This document shows positions 1 through 8,549 of a DNA stretch of 64,000 nucleotides, one piece after another. Position 1 is the first letter of the stretch; each line of letters begins with the position of its first letter. The notes under the pieces were generated by a model, which had not been told where the DNA came from, did not search any database, and saw nothing but the letters and a program-made list of their open reading frames with translations. A program made the translations under genes and the position numbers. The stretch comes from Chryseobacterium sp. 3008163 (GTDB lineage: Bacteria > Bacteroidota > Bacteroidia > Flavobacteriales > Weeksellaceae): assembly GCF_003669035.1 (NCBI RefSeq), contig NZ_CP033070.1:2604001-2668000 (forward strand). Reading direction: 5' to 3'.

Positions 1-94
1 AAGAGTCTGATATTGAATTTTTAGATAAATAAAATTTTTGTGAAAATAGTACGTTGCTAAAAAATAAAGCTATAATTAATAATTTGATTTTCAT
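1..94 (-). CDS. Secreted protein, N-terminal fragment (cut by window edge)
   Basis: Reading leftward from the ATG at 92-94 the frame stays open to the window edge, giving 31 codons that begin MKIKLLIIALFFSNVLFSQ. This is a typical flavobacterial signal peptide: short basic start, hydrophobic stretch, then a cleavage site near FSQ. The start lies 19 nt after the stop of the prolyl oligopeptidase gene on the same strand, so it is probably the next gene of that operon. Too little is visible to assign a function. Confidence 0.6.
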   Translation of the reverse strand, partial: MKIKLLIIALFFSNVLFSQKFYLSKNSISDS

Positions 95-113
95 TTTTAA
101 AAGATCTATGTAT

Positions 114-2312
114 TTATTTTTTTGTGTTTTCTTTTGGCTGGTAATCCGGATGACCTAGCTGCCAAAAAGCAAAGGCGAAAATCTCTCCTAAATTAGCATA
201 TGTATGCAGAAGATCAACACCACCTCCATGACCGCCTTCGTAGTCAATTTTTAAAAAGATAGGATTATCAGAAACATCGTTTACTATTAGTTTTGCTGCA
301 AATTTTGTAGGTATCCACGAAACAACACGGCTGTCATTAATTCCGGCAGTTATGAGAGTGGCGGGATATTTTTCTCCTTTTCTGATATGGTGGAAAGCAT
401 CCATTTCTAATAAAGCTTTGAACTCATCTGGTTTCGTTACTGTTCCAAATTCAGGAACGTTACCGGGACCATTTGGAGTTACTTCATCTCGGATTGTGTT
501 GGTAGATCCTACACTAATGATAGCAGCTTTAAATAAATCTGGTCTTTCTGTAATAGCTCTTCCTATTGTAATTCCTCCTGCACTTGACCCCCAAATTGCC
601 ACTTTATGTTTTGAGGTGTATTTTTCTTTTATCAAATATTCTGTACAATCAATCAAGTCTTTCCAAGTATTAGGCTTAGTTTGTTTGTAGCCCGCTTTAT
701 GCCATCTGTCTCCTTTTTCTCCACCTCCTCTTACATGGGCAATCGCTATAATTCCTCCTTTTTTCGCCCACATTAAATAACTTTTGGCAAAGAAAGGGGT
801 ATGAATGGTTCCATAGCTTCCATATGCTTCAATTAAAACAGGGGTATTTCCGTTTCTTTTAAGATTTTTATCGTAAATCAATGTTAGTGGAATGTCTTCA
901 CCGTCCCTAGATTTTATACTGATCTCTCTAATAACTGCCCCTTCAAATTCGGGATATTTGGTTGGCGGAATGAGATTTTCTTCATTGAATTGATTTGTTT
1001 TTATATTATACTTGTATCTTCTTGTTTCATTGGCCCAACCGGAACAATAGACCCAAACATGAGGATAGTCTTTCCCTTTTGTTTGAATTTCTACACTTCC
1101 TGCAACAAATGGTAGTTTGATTGGAGTATCTTTCCCATTTTTATAGAGATAAAATCTGGAATCAACACCGTTTTTAGTGGTTGTATAGTACATTCCGTCT
1201 TTTGTAAGTTCAAAGCTTTGAATGACTTCGTCTTTTTTCTCAGGAACTAAAATTTCGGGATTTTTAAAGTCCGGTTTTTCAAGGTTTGTTTTGCAAAGTT
1301 TAAAGTTAGGTGAATTGTAACCTGACATAAAATATAGTTCTTTTCCTAAAGGCTTTTTCTCATATACTTTATCTGCTTTGTAATAGAGCGGCTTCCAGCT
1401 TTTAATGCCTTGCTCAAAGTCTTTTCTGTCGATAATAAAAGTGTCGGTGTAATCATCTACATCACCTAAGTTTCCAATGAAATAGGGGTCATCCTGATTA
1501 AACTGGACAATTCCGGGAAATCTGCTCTCATCAATATTTAATTCAGGATTATTGACTTTGGAAAAAACATTTTTATGCTTTTTGGGATCTTCACCTAATC
1601 TGTAAAAGGTTACTTCCGTATTTTTGTTATACTCAGGTGAATCTGAATCGATTAATGGAAAATAGGTATAGAAAAAACTATTATTGTCTTCAAGCCATTT
1701 TACCTGTCCAATATTTGTAGGTTCAAGATTGGTAATTACGTGCGGATAAATGTGTTTTGTCTTGACATCCATGATGATGACTTCGGAGGTTTCCTTTCCG
1801 TTTTCGGATAATGAAATAGCAATCTTCCTTCCGTCCCAGCTTGGATTGATATAATTTATAGTGAAATTATGTTTTTGCCTTGAAGCAGGATCAAATCTGG
1901 AGATAAAGGTTGAGGGGTCGTATAAAATTTCTTCTTTTCCCTTGAATCCTTTTCTGCAATATAGTTTTTCAATTTTTTCGTCAGCGGTTTGCTTTAAATA
2001 AAAATATAGATCATTTCCTGTAATTTTCAAATTTGATACTTTATATCCGCTCCTTTTATCAAATTTCAGTCTTTCATTAATAAAGTATTGCTTATAGGGA
2101 AGTTTGTCGAGTATGGAATCTGCGTAATCGGCCTGTGATTTCATCCAATTGACGGTAGCAGGGTCTTTTAAATTTTCTAGATTTCTATATTCATCGACTA
2201 TCTTGGTTCCGAAATATTCATCAGTGACAGGTTTTGAAGGTGCTAAATTGGTTTTTTGAGCTGTTGCTATTACACAAATAAATACAAAAAGAATGAAATT
2301 TATTTTTTTCAT
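114..2312 (-). CDS. Prolyl oligopeptidase family serine peptidase (S9A)
   Basis: A secreted or periplasmic post-proline-cleaving serine peptidase. The start at 2312 gives 732 aa and places a signal peptide (MKKINFILFVFICVIATAQ) at the N-terminus; the frame is open 22 codons further upstream, but that extension overlaps the preceding gene and would bury the signal. The family's N-terminal seven-bladed propeller is followed by the alpha/beta hydrolase domain with the full triad: Ser577 in WGSSAGG, Asp660 in AGINDSR and His695 in EGGHGGG. Length fits the S9A family (about 700 aa). It follows the CocE-type hydrolase gene by 20 nt on the same strand, indicating one operon. The physiological substrate is unknown; peptide scavenging or processing of a secreted peptide are both possible. 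Confidence 0.93.
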   Translation of the reverse strand: MKKINFILFVFICVIATAQKTNLAPSKPVTDEYFGTKIVDEYRNLENLKDPATVNWMKSQADYADSILDKLPYKQYFINERLKFDKRSGYKVSNLKITGNDLYFYLKQTADEKIEKLYCRKGFKGKEEILYDPSTFISRFDPASRQKHNFTINYINPSWDGRKIAISLSENGKETSEVIIMDVKTKHIYPHVITNLEPTNIGQVKWLEDNNSFFYTYFPLIDSDSPEYNKNTEVTFYRLGEDPKKHKNVFSKVNNPELNIDESRFPGIVQFNQDDPYFIGNLGDVDDYTDTFIIDRKDFEQGIKSWKPLYYKADKVYEKKPLGKELYFMSGYNSPNFKLCKTNLEKPDFKNPEILVPEKKDEVIQSFELTKDGMYYTTTKNGVDSRFYLYKNGKDTPIKLPFVAGSVEIQTKGKDYPHVWVYCSGWANETRRYKYNIKTNQFNEENLIPPTKYPEFEGAVIREISIKSRDGEDIPLTLIYDKNLKRNGNTPVLIEAYGSYGTIHTPFFAKSYLMWAKKGGIIAIAHVRGGGEKGDRWHKAGYKQTKPNTWKDLIDCTEYLIKEKYTSKHKVAIWGSSAGGITIGRAITERPDLFKAAIISVGSTNTIRDEVTPNGPGNVPEFGTVTKPDEFKALLEMDAFHHIRKGEKYPATLITAGINDSRVVSWIPTKFAAKLIVNDVSDNPIFLKIDYEGGHGGGVDLLHTYANLGEIFAFAFWQLGHPDYQPKENTKK

Positions 2313-2332
2313 GAGCTTTTTATTAAGACACA

Positions 2333-4574
2333 TTATTTTTCTAAAATTGGTATTTCTATATAACTGTCGTTGTACCATTTTATTTCCAATGGTTCTTTTG
2401 CATCAGCTATTGTTTCTTCGCTTACATCTTTTCCAGTACCGTAGTTAATTTGTGCATCAGGACTTTTTCTTACACCTAATAATATAATTAACTTGCTGCC
2501 TTTTTCTATTTTTCTACTTGTGAAAAATGTATTTTTAATAGGGATTGTCTCTATTTTATTGGGTTTAAGTAAGCTTCTTTTTGTGTTGTCTTTGGAATAG
2601 CTTGCTCTTGCAAAATGCTCGTGTGTTAATTTAAAATATTGCCCATTGGCAAGTTTTTCATAAATATTTAGGGTAATATCCATGTCTTTTTTATTTATAG
2701 AAGCTTTTAAATTCCCTGTAAAGCTTCCATTTATTTCGAAAGAATCATCAAAAGTTTCGCTCTCAAAAACAACCTTTTCAATTAAATCTCTCTTATAAAT
2801 TACACTATCTAGTATTTTTTCATCATTAAAACTTTGCAGGGTATCTCTTCTGTCTGCAAAATCGATATTTTGAATAATAAAATTTTTCTTAGACTTAATT
2901 TTGTCAAGCTTCTTTTTATTTAAATATAACTTAAGGGTACTATTGCTTATTTTATCAATGCTTGGCGCACTTTTCCATTGATTGGATCCCATTACTTGGT
3001 AATTGACTTTATCCTTTAAAAACTCGGGTTTTTTTTGTCCTTTCAAAATATAATCAAACCATTTGTAAGAAAGATCTTCTAAATCAATATTTGCAACAGA
3101 ATCGATTTTATACCCTTTATATTCTCCCTCAACTCCTGAAACTACTCCGCTGTGACTATATGGGCCAATTATTAAATAATGGTTTGCTTTCTTGTTATAT
3201 TTAAGGTGATTATTGTAATAGTACATTGCTCCTCTCTGATCTGCGTCATAATATCCTGTAAGCGTCAGAACAGGAATATTAATTTTTGCAAAATCCTTTT
3301 TATAAGGAAGTTTTGATTGCCAATAAGTGTCAAAAGACGGATTTTTTAGCCATTTCTGGAATATAGGATTTGTTTTTCCGTATATACTGTCTAATTTATT
3401 AAATGCAGTTCCGTTTTTATAATATGAATTGTATATGGAAAGCCATTTTTTTTCATCATTAAAAAGTTTATGGTCAGTTTCCTTCTTTACATAACTTAAC
3501 CAACGTAACATATAGGGACTAAAGCAATTATTATACATAGGAAAATCAATTCCAAAGCCTACAGATGCGGAAGGAATTATTGTTTTTAAAGCAGGGTGCA
3601 GATTTTTTGTTGCTGCCCATTGACTGAAACCGTCATAACTTCCTCCAATCATTCCTACTTTTCCATTGCTCCAAGGCTGCTTAGAAATCCATTCTATTAC
3701 TTCATTTACATCTTCAATTTCGAATTCAAATGGTGTAATTTGATCTTTACTTAAATAAATCCCTCTGCTAAAAGCATATATAATATTATAGCCTCTATTT
3801 GCATTTGTTTTTGCATTAGAAATAAAATAATCATTATTACGGAGGTATGTTGAAAAATGTAAAATAGAAGGCTTTGGTTGCTTTATTTTTTATCAAGTAC
3901 ATAGTAAAGAGTTATTTCGTTCCCATTTTTTGTTTTAACGATAACACTATCTTTCACTAAAAATTCTTCTTTATCTAATTTTTTTAATAACGGAATCGCT
4001 GTTGCAAAAGTTTCTTTAATAATGGTGTGGTAATTAAAATGTCTGCAAAGTAAGATTGCATTTTTTAAAGTAATACTATCTTCTGATATACTATCTTTTA
4101 ATATTTTTTTTATTTCCTTTTTATTGTAACCATCTTTAAATTTGAAAGCATCAGGAACAAGGCTTTTTGAAGACAACGGAAGTTCATTATATTTTTTTTC
4201 AAGAATTTTTTGATAAATTGGTCTAATATCTTCGTTCTGTTTGAAGCTTTTTTAGCCAAAATAAAAATTTCGAATTGAATTCCTGCCATCCTTGAATAGT
4301 CTGGATATGAATTTTTATAAATATTGCGGAAGTTATTTAATGTTTTTAAAGCACCATCATAGTTTTTATTTAACATTTGAAATCTCATATAATTGTCATT
4401 GAATTTGAGAGAATCACTTTCTTTATATAATTCCATAAGCTCCTTACTTAGAGTAAGGAGCTTATTTTCAAATTCAGGATTTTCAAATTCTATTTTCTTA
4501 AAATATAGTTTTTGAGAAAAACATAATGATACTAAGAACAGAAATAAAATACACAGAAAATACTTTTTATTCAT
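2333..4574 (-). CDS. Secreted CocE/NonD-type (S15-like) hydrolase, two frame breaks as written
   Basis: Three overlapping reading frames join into one protein of about 747 aa. Residues 1-20 are a signal peptide (MNKKYFLCILFLFLVSLCFS). A helical, TPR-like region of about 200 residues follows. The alpha/beta hydrolase part starts near VKTKNGNEITLYYVL and carries the nucleophile motif GGSYDG, an acid candidate in GYYDADQRG and a histidine in GPYSHSG; the C-terminal part resembles the family's jelly-roll domain. The frame changes once in the T8 run at 4192-4199 and once in the T6 run at 3886-3891, each consistent with one lost base, and sequence homologous to the family continues across both. It starts 10 nt after the GG-leader peptide gene and is followed by the prolyl oligopeptidase. 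Either a sequencing artefact or a recent pseudogene; the first is more likely given the other breaks in this window. Confidence 0.8.
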
Positions 4575-4584
4575 TTTTCAAATA

Positions 4585-4811
4585 TTAATAATACCCAGCT
4601 CCACCGCCGCCGTTTCCTCCATCATCACCTCCAAGAATAACAATAGGGGGTAATTTTGTAGTTGTAGCTGTTTTTGGTGGGGTTTTAGTATTTGTTGTAT
4701 CTCCACCTGTCATAGTAGCATCATCTCCACCACCACCTTTAATGATATTCAACTGAGTAATTTGTAATTTTTTTAAAGATAATTTTTTTCAAATTGGTTT
4801 TTCTTTTTCAT
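4585..4811 (-). CDS. GG-leader RiPP-like precursor peptide, frame broken in a T7 run
   Basis: Too short and too broken for standard gene finding. From the ATG at 4811 the frame reads MKKKNQFEKN and then stops. Restoring one base in the T7 run at 4783-4789 gives a 75-aa peptide with leader KKLSLKKLQITQLNIIKGG and a core rich in Gly, Thr, Asp and Pro ending GGGGAGYY. 'LSLKKLQI..' leaders ending in GG are typical of Bacteroidota natural-product and bacteriocin-like precursors, including peptides named class I lanthipeptides. The core has no Cys, so lanthionine rings cannot form. No LanB or LanC gene is visible. It is the first gene of an apparent operon with the CocE-type hydrolase 10 nt downstream. 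The leader match is clear; the product and the modification are unknown. Confidence 0.6.
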
Positions 4812-4948
4812 TTATAGGATATTTAAAATATTAATTGGGTGGCAAATTAAGCTCTTTATTTTAAATACTAAAAAAACTATTAGTCGAAATTGATAAATAC
4901 CATGTACTGTTATTCCGCAAGAGACTAATAATCAGGCTGTTATTTTTA

Positions 4949-6679
4949 TCACTGCTCGTTTAACAATTTAATATAATATGAAGGCAATGTTCCTGTAATT
5001 TTCTTGAAAGCATTAGAAAATGATTCAGGATTGTTAAATCCAATATCTTCTGCAATTGCTGATATGGTATATTTCCTCAGTTTTTCATTACTCTTTAGTT
5101 CTTCTACGATATAATTAATCCGCAATTCATTCAAATACTGAGAAAAATTCTTTCCTTTTAGTTCATTAACCGATTTTGAAAGATAATCACGGTTTGTTCC
5201 CAAATCTTTTGCTAATCCATCTATCGTTATATTTTTATGTAGAAAATCTTTATTGACTTCAAACAACATAAGTTTTGATTTTAATTCTTGTAGTATATTA
5301 TTTGGGATTGTACTCCTAACCTTTTCTCCAATAGATTTACTTTCAATAATGTCATTATTATGAACTGGTGTTATTTGAAGTGAGCTTTCTTTTAGTGAGT
5401 TTGTTAATAAGAGTTCTGCTTGCTTTTGATATTCTTTTACTTTCTTTCGGTTTTTAGTGAACATAAAAAGCAATATTGAAAGAATAATCAACCCGCCCCC
5501 TAAGCACCAGTATAACACAGAGTTTTTGTTGTTTAAATCATTAATTAGTTCTTCTTTTTTCTCTAATAATAGTGGGGTGTCATATTTTTTATAAATTTCT
5601 TTTGACAGATACTGTTTACTGTTATTGATTATACTGTCTGCGTAGAATAATTTGTCAATATATTTAAGCTGTTTTTCTTTGTCTCCTGTTTTTTTGTAGT
5701 AGTCAATCAAGACTTCATAACCATCCCGTGTAATTGGGTAAAACTCTTTGGAAAAAGCCAAAACAGAATCCGCTTTGATAAAATACATTACAGCAATGTT
5801 ATCTTTATGAATATCGTGATTGATTTTACCTAAGAAATAGTAAGTTATAGCTAAATTTCCGTAATCATTATTTTTCAGAAAACTCTTTTCGGCTTCCAGA
5901 TGGTTATCAGAAGCTATTTTATAATTTTTCAAATAGTAATTAGCAATCCCTGTTCCTGATACAAAATATGGGTAGTGTGTATAATCTTTAAATCTATTAC
6001 ATTCCTTAAGTCCAATATTTATATAATTTAAAGCATTTTTGTATTGCTTGTCTTTATTATAGCAATTTGCTACAGAAAAGATTGAGCCTATATAGCTTTT
6101 AACATCTTGATCTTTTGTATTGATTTTTTGTTTTTGATAATTATAATATTCTAAGAAAAGGGGAAGAGCTTCTTTGTTTTCGTCAGTAGCTGTTTTTAGG
6201 ATTCCGATAAGCTTTTTGATATAGAAGAACTGATCTGAGTTTTTATTTTTGGATAATTTTTGCGCTTCAATATAATGATCAAGAGCTTCTGCGTATTTCC
6301 AATCATAATTGTATAAAATACCTTTTATAATATGTGCTTTCGCCGGATATTCTTTTGTATTAACGTTTTCTGTAATCATTAATAAAGAATCAGCATACGG
6401 ATGCCCATTTTCAGATTTTAGACCTTTTGTATGAGCTACTCTATAATATCCGTCATAGATAAGATCATTATTTCTTTCTTTTTTTCCTTTTCTTAAAATT
6501 GTATTTGCATATATTTCTGCCTTATTATTATCAATTCTAAAAACTTTATCGTAAGATTTTTGTAATTCTTCGAGGTTTTTATTTTTCAAAGAATCTGGTA
6601 CTGCAAAGTTTTTTATGCTTTGCGAAAAGAATAAATTTTGGGAGATCAGAATTAAAATAATAGAAAAAAATCGAAACAT
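4949..6679 (-). CDS. TPR-containing membrane regulator with AraC-type HTH
   Basis: A 576-aa one-component regulator of a kind common in Chryseobacterium. It has a signal peptide (MFRFFSIILILISQNLFFSQ) and about 350 residues of TPR-like helical repeats predicted to lie outside the cytoplasmic membrane. One transmembrane helix follows (VLYWCLGGGLIILSILLFMF, near residue 400), then a linker and a C-terminal AraC-type DNA-binding domain over roughly the last 100 residues, with the typical GFNNPESFSNAFKKITGTLP signature. It lies upstream of the GG-leader peptide gene on the same strand and next to the divergent grasp-with-spasm cluster, so it could control either. The ligand is unknown. Confidence 0.85.
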   Translation of the reverse strand: MFRFFSIILILISQNLFFSQSIKNFAVPDSLKNKNLEELQKSYDKVFRIDNNKAEIYANTILRKGKKERNNDLIYDGYYRVAHTKGLKSENGHPYADSLLMITENVNTKEYPAKAHIIKGILYNYDWKYAEALDHYIEAQKLSKNKNSDQFFYIKKLIGILKTATDENKEALPLFLEYYNYQKQKINTKDQDVKSYIGSIFSVANCYNKDKQYKNALNYINIGLKECNRFKDYTHYPYFVSGTGIANYYLKNYKIASDNHLEAEKSFLKNNDYGNLAITYYFLGKINHDIHKDNIAVMYFIKADSVLAFSKEFYPITRDGYEVLIDYYKKTGDKEKQLKYIDKLFYADSIINNSKQYLSKEIYKKYDTPLLLEKKEELINDLNNKNSVLYWCLGGGLIILSILLFMFTKNRKKVKEYQKQAELLLTNSLKESSLQITPVHNNDIIESKSIGEKVRSTIPNNILQELKSKLMLFEVNKDFLHKNITIDGLAKDLGTNRDYLSKSVNELKGKNFSQYLNELRINYIVEELKSNEKLRKYTISAIAEDIGFNNPESFSNAFKKITGTLPSYYIKLLNEQ

Positions 6680-6843
6680 TTGTATTTTTATGATGCAAAA
6701 TTACATTTTTTTTAGAATTTAATCCTTTTTTAAATATTATTATTAATATTTTGAATATTAAGTATTTATAATTATTCCTGGTGATGGTTTTTATCAATTT
6801 AGAATACTCAACTTCCGAAATTTACCAATTTCGATATATCATG

Positions 6844-6875
6844 TTTTGTTTTTTCATAAAGCTCCTGCATCTTTG
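6844..6875 (+). promoter_or_regulatory. Candidate promoter of the precursor peptide genes
   Basis: TTTTG at 6844-6848 and CATCTTTG at 6868-6875 are separated by 19 bp. This resembles the Bacteroidota pattern TTTG-N19-TAnnTTTG with one mismatch in the -7 element (C for the first T). It lies about 135 nt before the first precursor gene, in a 210-bp region between the divergent regulator and the cluster. No other equally good match was seen there. Confidence 0.4.
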
Positions 6876-7009
6876 CTTCAACAAAAACACAAATGTTTAT
6901 TTTTTGTATGTGTACAGTACAAAATTATAAATATGAAGCGCTGATCAGCAAAAAACCCATGTCAGGGATTGTATGGCAAAATTAATTACTAAATTTAAAA
7001 TTTAACAAG

Positions 7010-7237
7010 ATGAAAAATTTAACAAATCTTAAAAACAAAGAAATTAAAATCCAAGCAATGTCGAATATTTATGGATGTGGACAATGGGTGACAACAAGTC
7101 CACCAGATACAAAAGATGCTAACGGTTGTACTGTACATACTACAGATTCTTGGTATGATGCTAACGGAAATGGAAAAAGAGGATCAGATGAATCAATGAC
7201 AATGTGTGTATCTGTAGATTGTGGAAATAATGGTTAA
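7010..7237 (+). CDS. Grasp-with-spasm precursor peptide 1
   Basis: A 75-aa peptide. The first 24 residues form a Lys/Asn-rich leader ending SNIYGCG. The remaining core is polar, with Thr, Ser, Asp and three Cys, and contains D-A-N-G-N-G followed by SDES, a spacing like an EF-hand calcium loop (D1, N3, N5, G6, E12). The neighbouring peptide has the same leader end (NIFGRG) and the same VH..D...D.NGNG...DE core pattern. Hydroxyl and acidic side chains are those joined by ATP-grasp ligases into omega-ester links, and such a ligase is encoded at 8542. The precursor role is inferred from position, size, the shared leader/core design and the exporter downstream. Confidence 0.7.
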   Translation: MKNLTNLKNKEIKIQAMSNIYGCGQWVTTSPPDTKDANGCTVHTTDSWYDANGNGKRGSDESMTMCVSVDCGNNG

Positions 7238-7247
7238 ATTGACGTAC

Positions 7248-7451
7248 ATGAATTCTAGACTTAATTCTAAAAAAATAGATTCTAAAAATGCAAAAAATAT
7301 TTTTGGAAGAGGTCCGAGTTTACAACACAGTAGCATGACCTTATTGAAAGTACATTGGGAGGATGTTTATGTTGATAACAATGGAAATGGGCAAACAGAT
7401 GAAGGCGATAAAATTGTTTCGATTGTTGCTGTTAATTCGAGTACAAACTAA
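7248..7451 (+). CDS. Grasp-with-spasm precursor peptide 2
   Basis: A 67-aa peptide if the ATG at 7248 is used; this gives a leader of about the same length as peptide 1, while the ATG at 7230 would overlap the end of gene 1. The leader ends AKNIFGRG. The core has KVHWEDVYVDNNGNG then TDEGD, aligning with VHTTDSWYDANGNG of peptide 1. D-N-N-G-N-G-Q-T-D-E-G-D again has the 12-residue spacing of an EF-hand loop (D1, N3, N5, G6, D12). No Cys is present. Together the two peptides look like duplicated, diverged substrates of the downstream ligase. Confidence 0.68.
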   Translation: MNSRLNSKKIDSKNAKNIFGRGPSLQHSSMTLLKVHWEDVYVDNNGNGQTDEGDKIVSIVAVNSSTN

Positions 7452-7522
7452 TACAAGTAATCTCAAACTTATTTATTTTAGTTGAAAATTCTTCGATATC
7501 AAGAAGAAGAATAATTAAAATT

Positions 7523-7550
7523 GGCTGTTTTCACAATTGTGAAAACAGCC
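7523..7550 (+). terminator. Perfect 14-bp inverted repeat between precursors and enzyme genes
   Basis: GGCTGTTTTCACAA is followed directly by its exact reverse complement, 72 nt after the second precursor and 18 nt before the next gene. An RNA hairpin here could partly stop or stabilise the upstream transcript, so precursor mRNA would exceed enzyme mRNA. The sequence after it on the plus strand is A-rich, not a T run, so it is not a textbook intrinsic terminator. Confidence 0.55.
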
Positions 7551-7568
7551 TAATTAAAAAAAGAAATT

Positions 7569-8549
7569 ATGAAGTTTTTTACATTAATATTTTTATTAAA
7601 AATCATCTTAGTGTTTTCTCAAACTTCTGAGGAAAAATATATTTTAAGCAAAAACTTTATTTATCTCGCTAAAATGGATGCTTATAAAAAAGATTATCAA
7701 TCATCTAATAATAGATATGGCAAGGCTTTTAAATTACATAAAGTCGAAGACTCAAATGACTTATTAGATGCTGCATCAGTGGCTTTTGAGATTAATAATA
7801 GAAAACTTGCGAAAGAATATATTGTTGAAGCTATTGTTGGATATAACGCTCCTAAAGAATTTGTATTAGAATACAAAGGACTGCAAAAATTTAAAAAAGA
7901 TCAAATTTTTACAGATATAGAAGTAAACTATGAAAATTATGTTGAAGAATATTATAAATCTAAGAAAAGTATTGCGGCTTATATAGAAGTAGAAAAACTC
8001 ATTGAAAAAGATCAAAATATACGCAACCTACACATTAATATTACAAAAAAACTCCCTAGAAATATTAAGGATAAAAAAAGATTGGATAGCATTTTTAATC
8101 AACAAATGATAGAAGTTGATTCTATTACTACTAATTCTTTAATTGAAATTACAAAAAAATATGGTTACCAAGATAAAGGTTGGATTATTTTATGGCATCA
8201 GAGAGGACAAGAATACAAGAATGAAAACAGTAAGTTCTGGAAATTTTTCAAACCTCTTATAAAAAAAGAAATAGAAAATGGAAACCTTCATAAAAGTTTC
8301 TTTGCAATGTTTGATGATGAATACGAAATAATTAATAGCGGAAAACAAGTATATGGTACTTATTCAGATTATTTTGAAGTATATCCAATAAAAGATATTA
8401 GTGGTATCGATGCAAGATTAAAGCAAATCGGATTTCCCCCCCTATTATATGATAAATTAATTTATGGCAAAAAGTTGCCTGAAGGTTATACTCTTACGGA
8501 AGACCAACTATATCAAGAATTATTAAGCAGAGTAAAAGGATATGATTGA
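7569..8549 (+). CDS. Secreted DUF6624-like protein in the RiPP operon
   Basis: A 326-aa protein with an N-terminal signal (MKFFTLIFLLKIILVFSQ). The middle is helical and Lys/Glu-rich. The C-terminal 120 residues resemble DUF6624: a YGYQDKGWIILWHQRG stretch, a helix corresponding to a 'gel-to-DR' segment (FFAMFDDEYEIINSGKQ), then VYGTYSDYFEVYPIKDISG and IDARLKQIGFPPLL. The family assignment comes from remembered motif patterns and needs a profile search. Its stop overlaps the ATP-grasp start by 8 nt (ATGATTGA), so it belongs to the operon. Its role is unknown; a periplasmic partner or processing factor for the exported peptide is possible. Confidence 0.6.
   Translation: MKFFTLIFLLKIILVFSQTSEEKYILSKNFIYLAKMDAYKKDYQSSNNRYGKAFKLHKVEDSNDLLDAASVAFEINNRKLAKEYIVEAIVGYNAPKEFVLEYKGLQKFKKDQIFTDIEVNYENYVEEYYKSKKSIAAYIEVEKLIEKDQNIRNLHINITKKLPRNIKDKKRLDSIFNQQMIEVDSITTNSLIEITKKYGYQDKGWIILWHQRGQEYKNENSKFWKFFKPLIKKEIENGNLHKSFFAMFDDEYEIINSGKQVYGTYSDYFEVYPIKDISGIDARLKQIGFPPLLYDKLIYGKKLPEGYTLTEDQLYQELLSRVKGYD

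Noticed and set aside
352..690. 112-codon plus-strand ORF
   Set aside because: It is fully antisense to the prolyl oligopeptidase catalytic region, which has a clear family signature; no start context or family.
3886..4199. Programmed ribosomal frameshifting in the CocE-type gene
   Set aside because: The same one-base loss occurs in ten or more unrelated places, including rplU and lysA, with no common slippery heptamer plus structure. Sequence error explains all of them.
4585..4811. Lanthipeptide cluster
   Set aside because: The leader resembles peptides named class I lanthipeptides, but the core has no Cys and no LanB, LanC or LanM gene is in the window.
7010..7451. Secreted calcium-binding proteins instead of RiPP precursors
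   Set aside because: The N-termini are not signal peptides (no hydrophobic core), and both leaders end alike in front of a C39 exporter operon.
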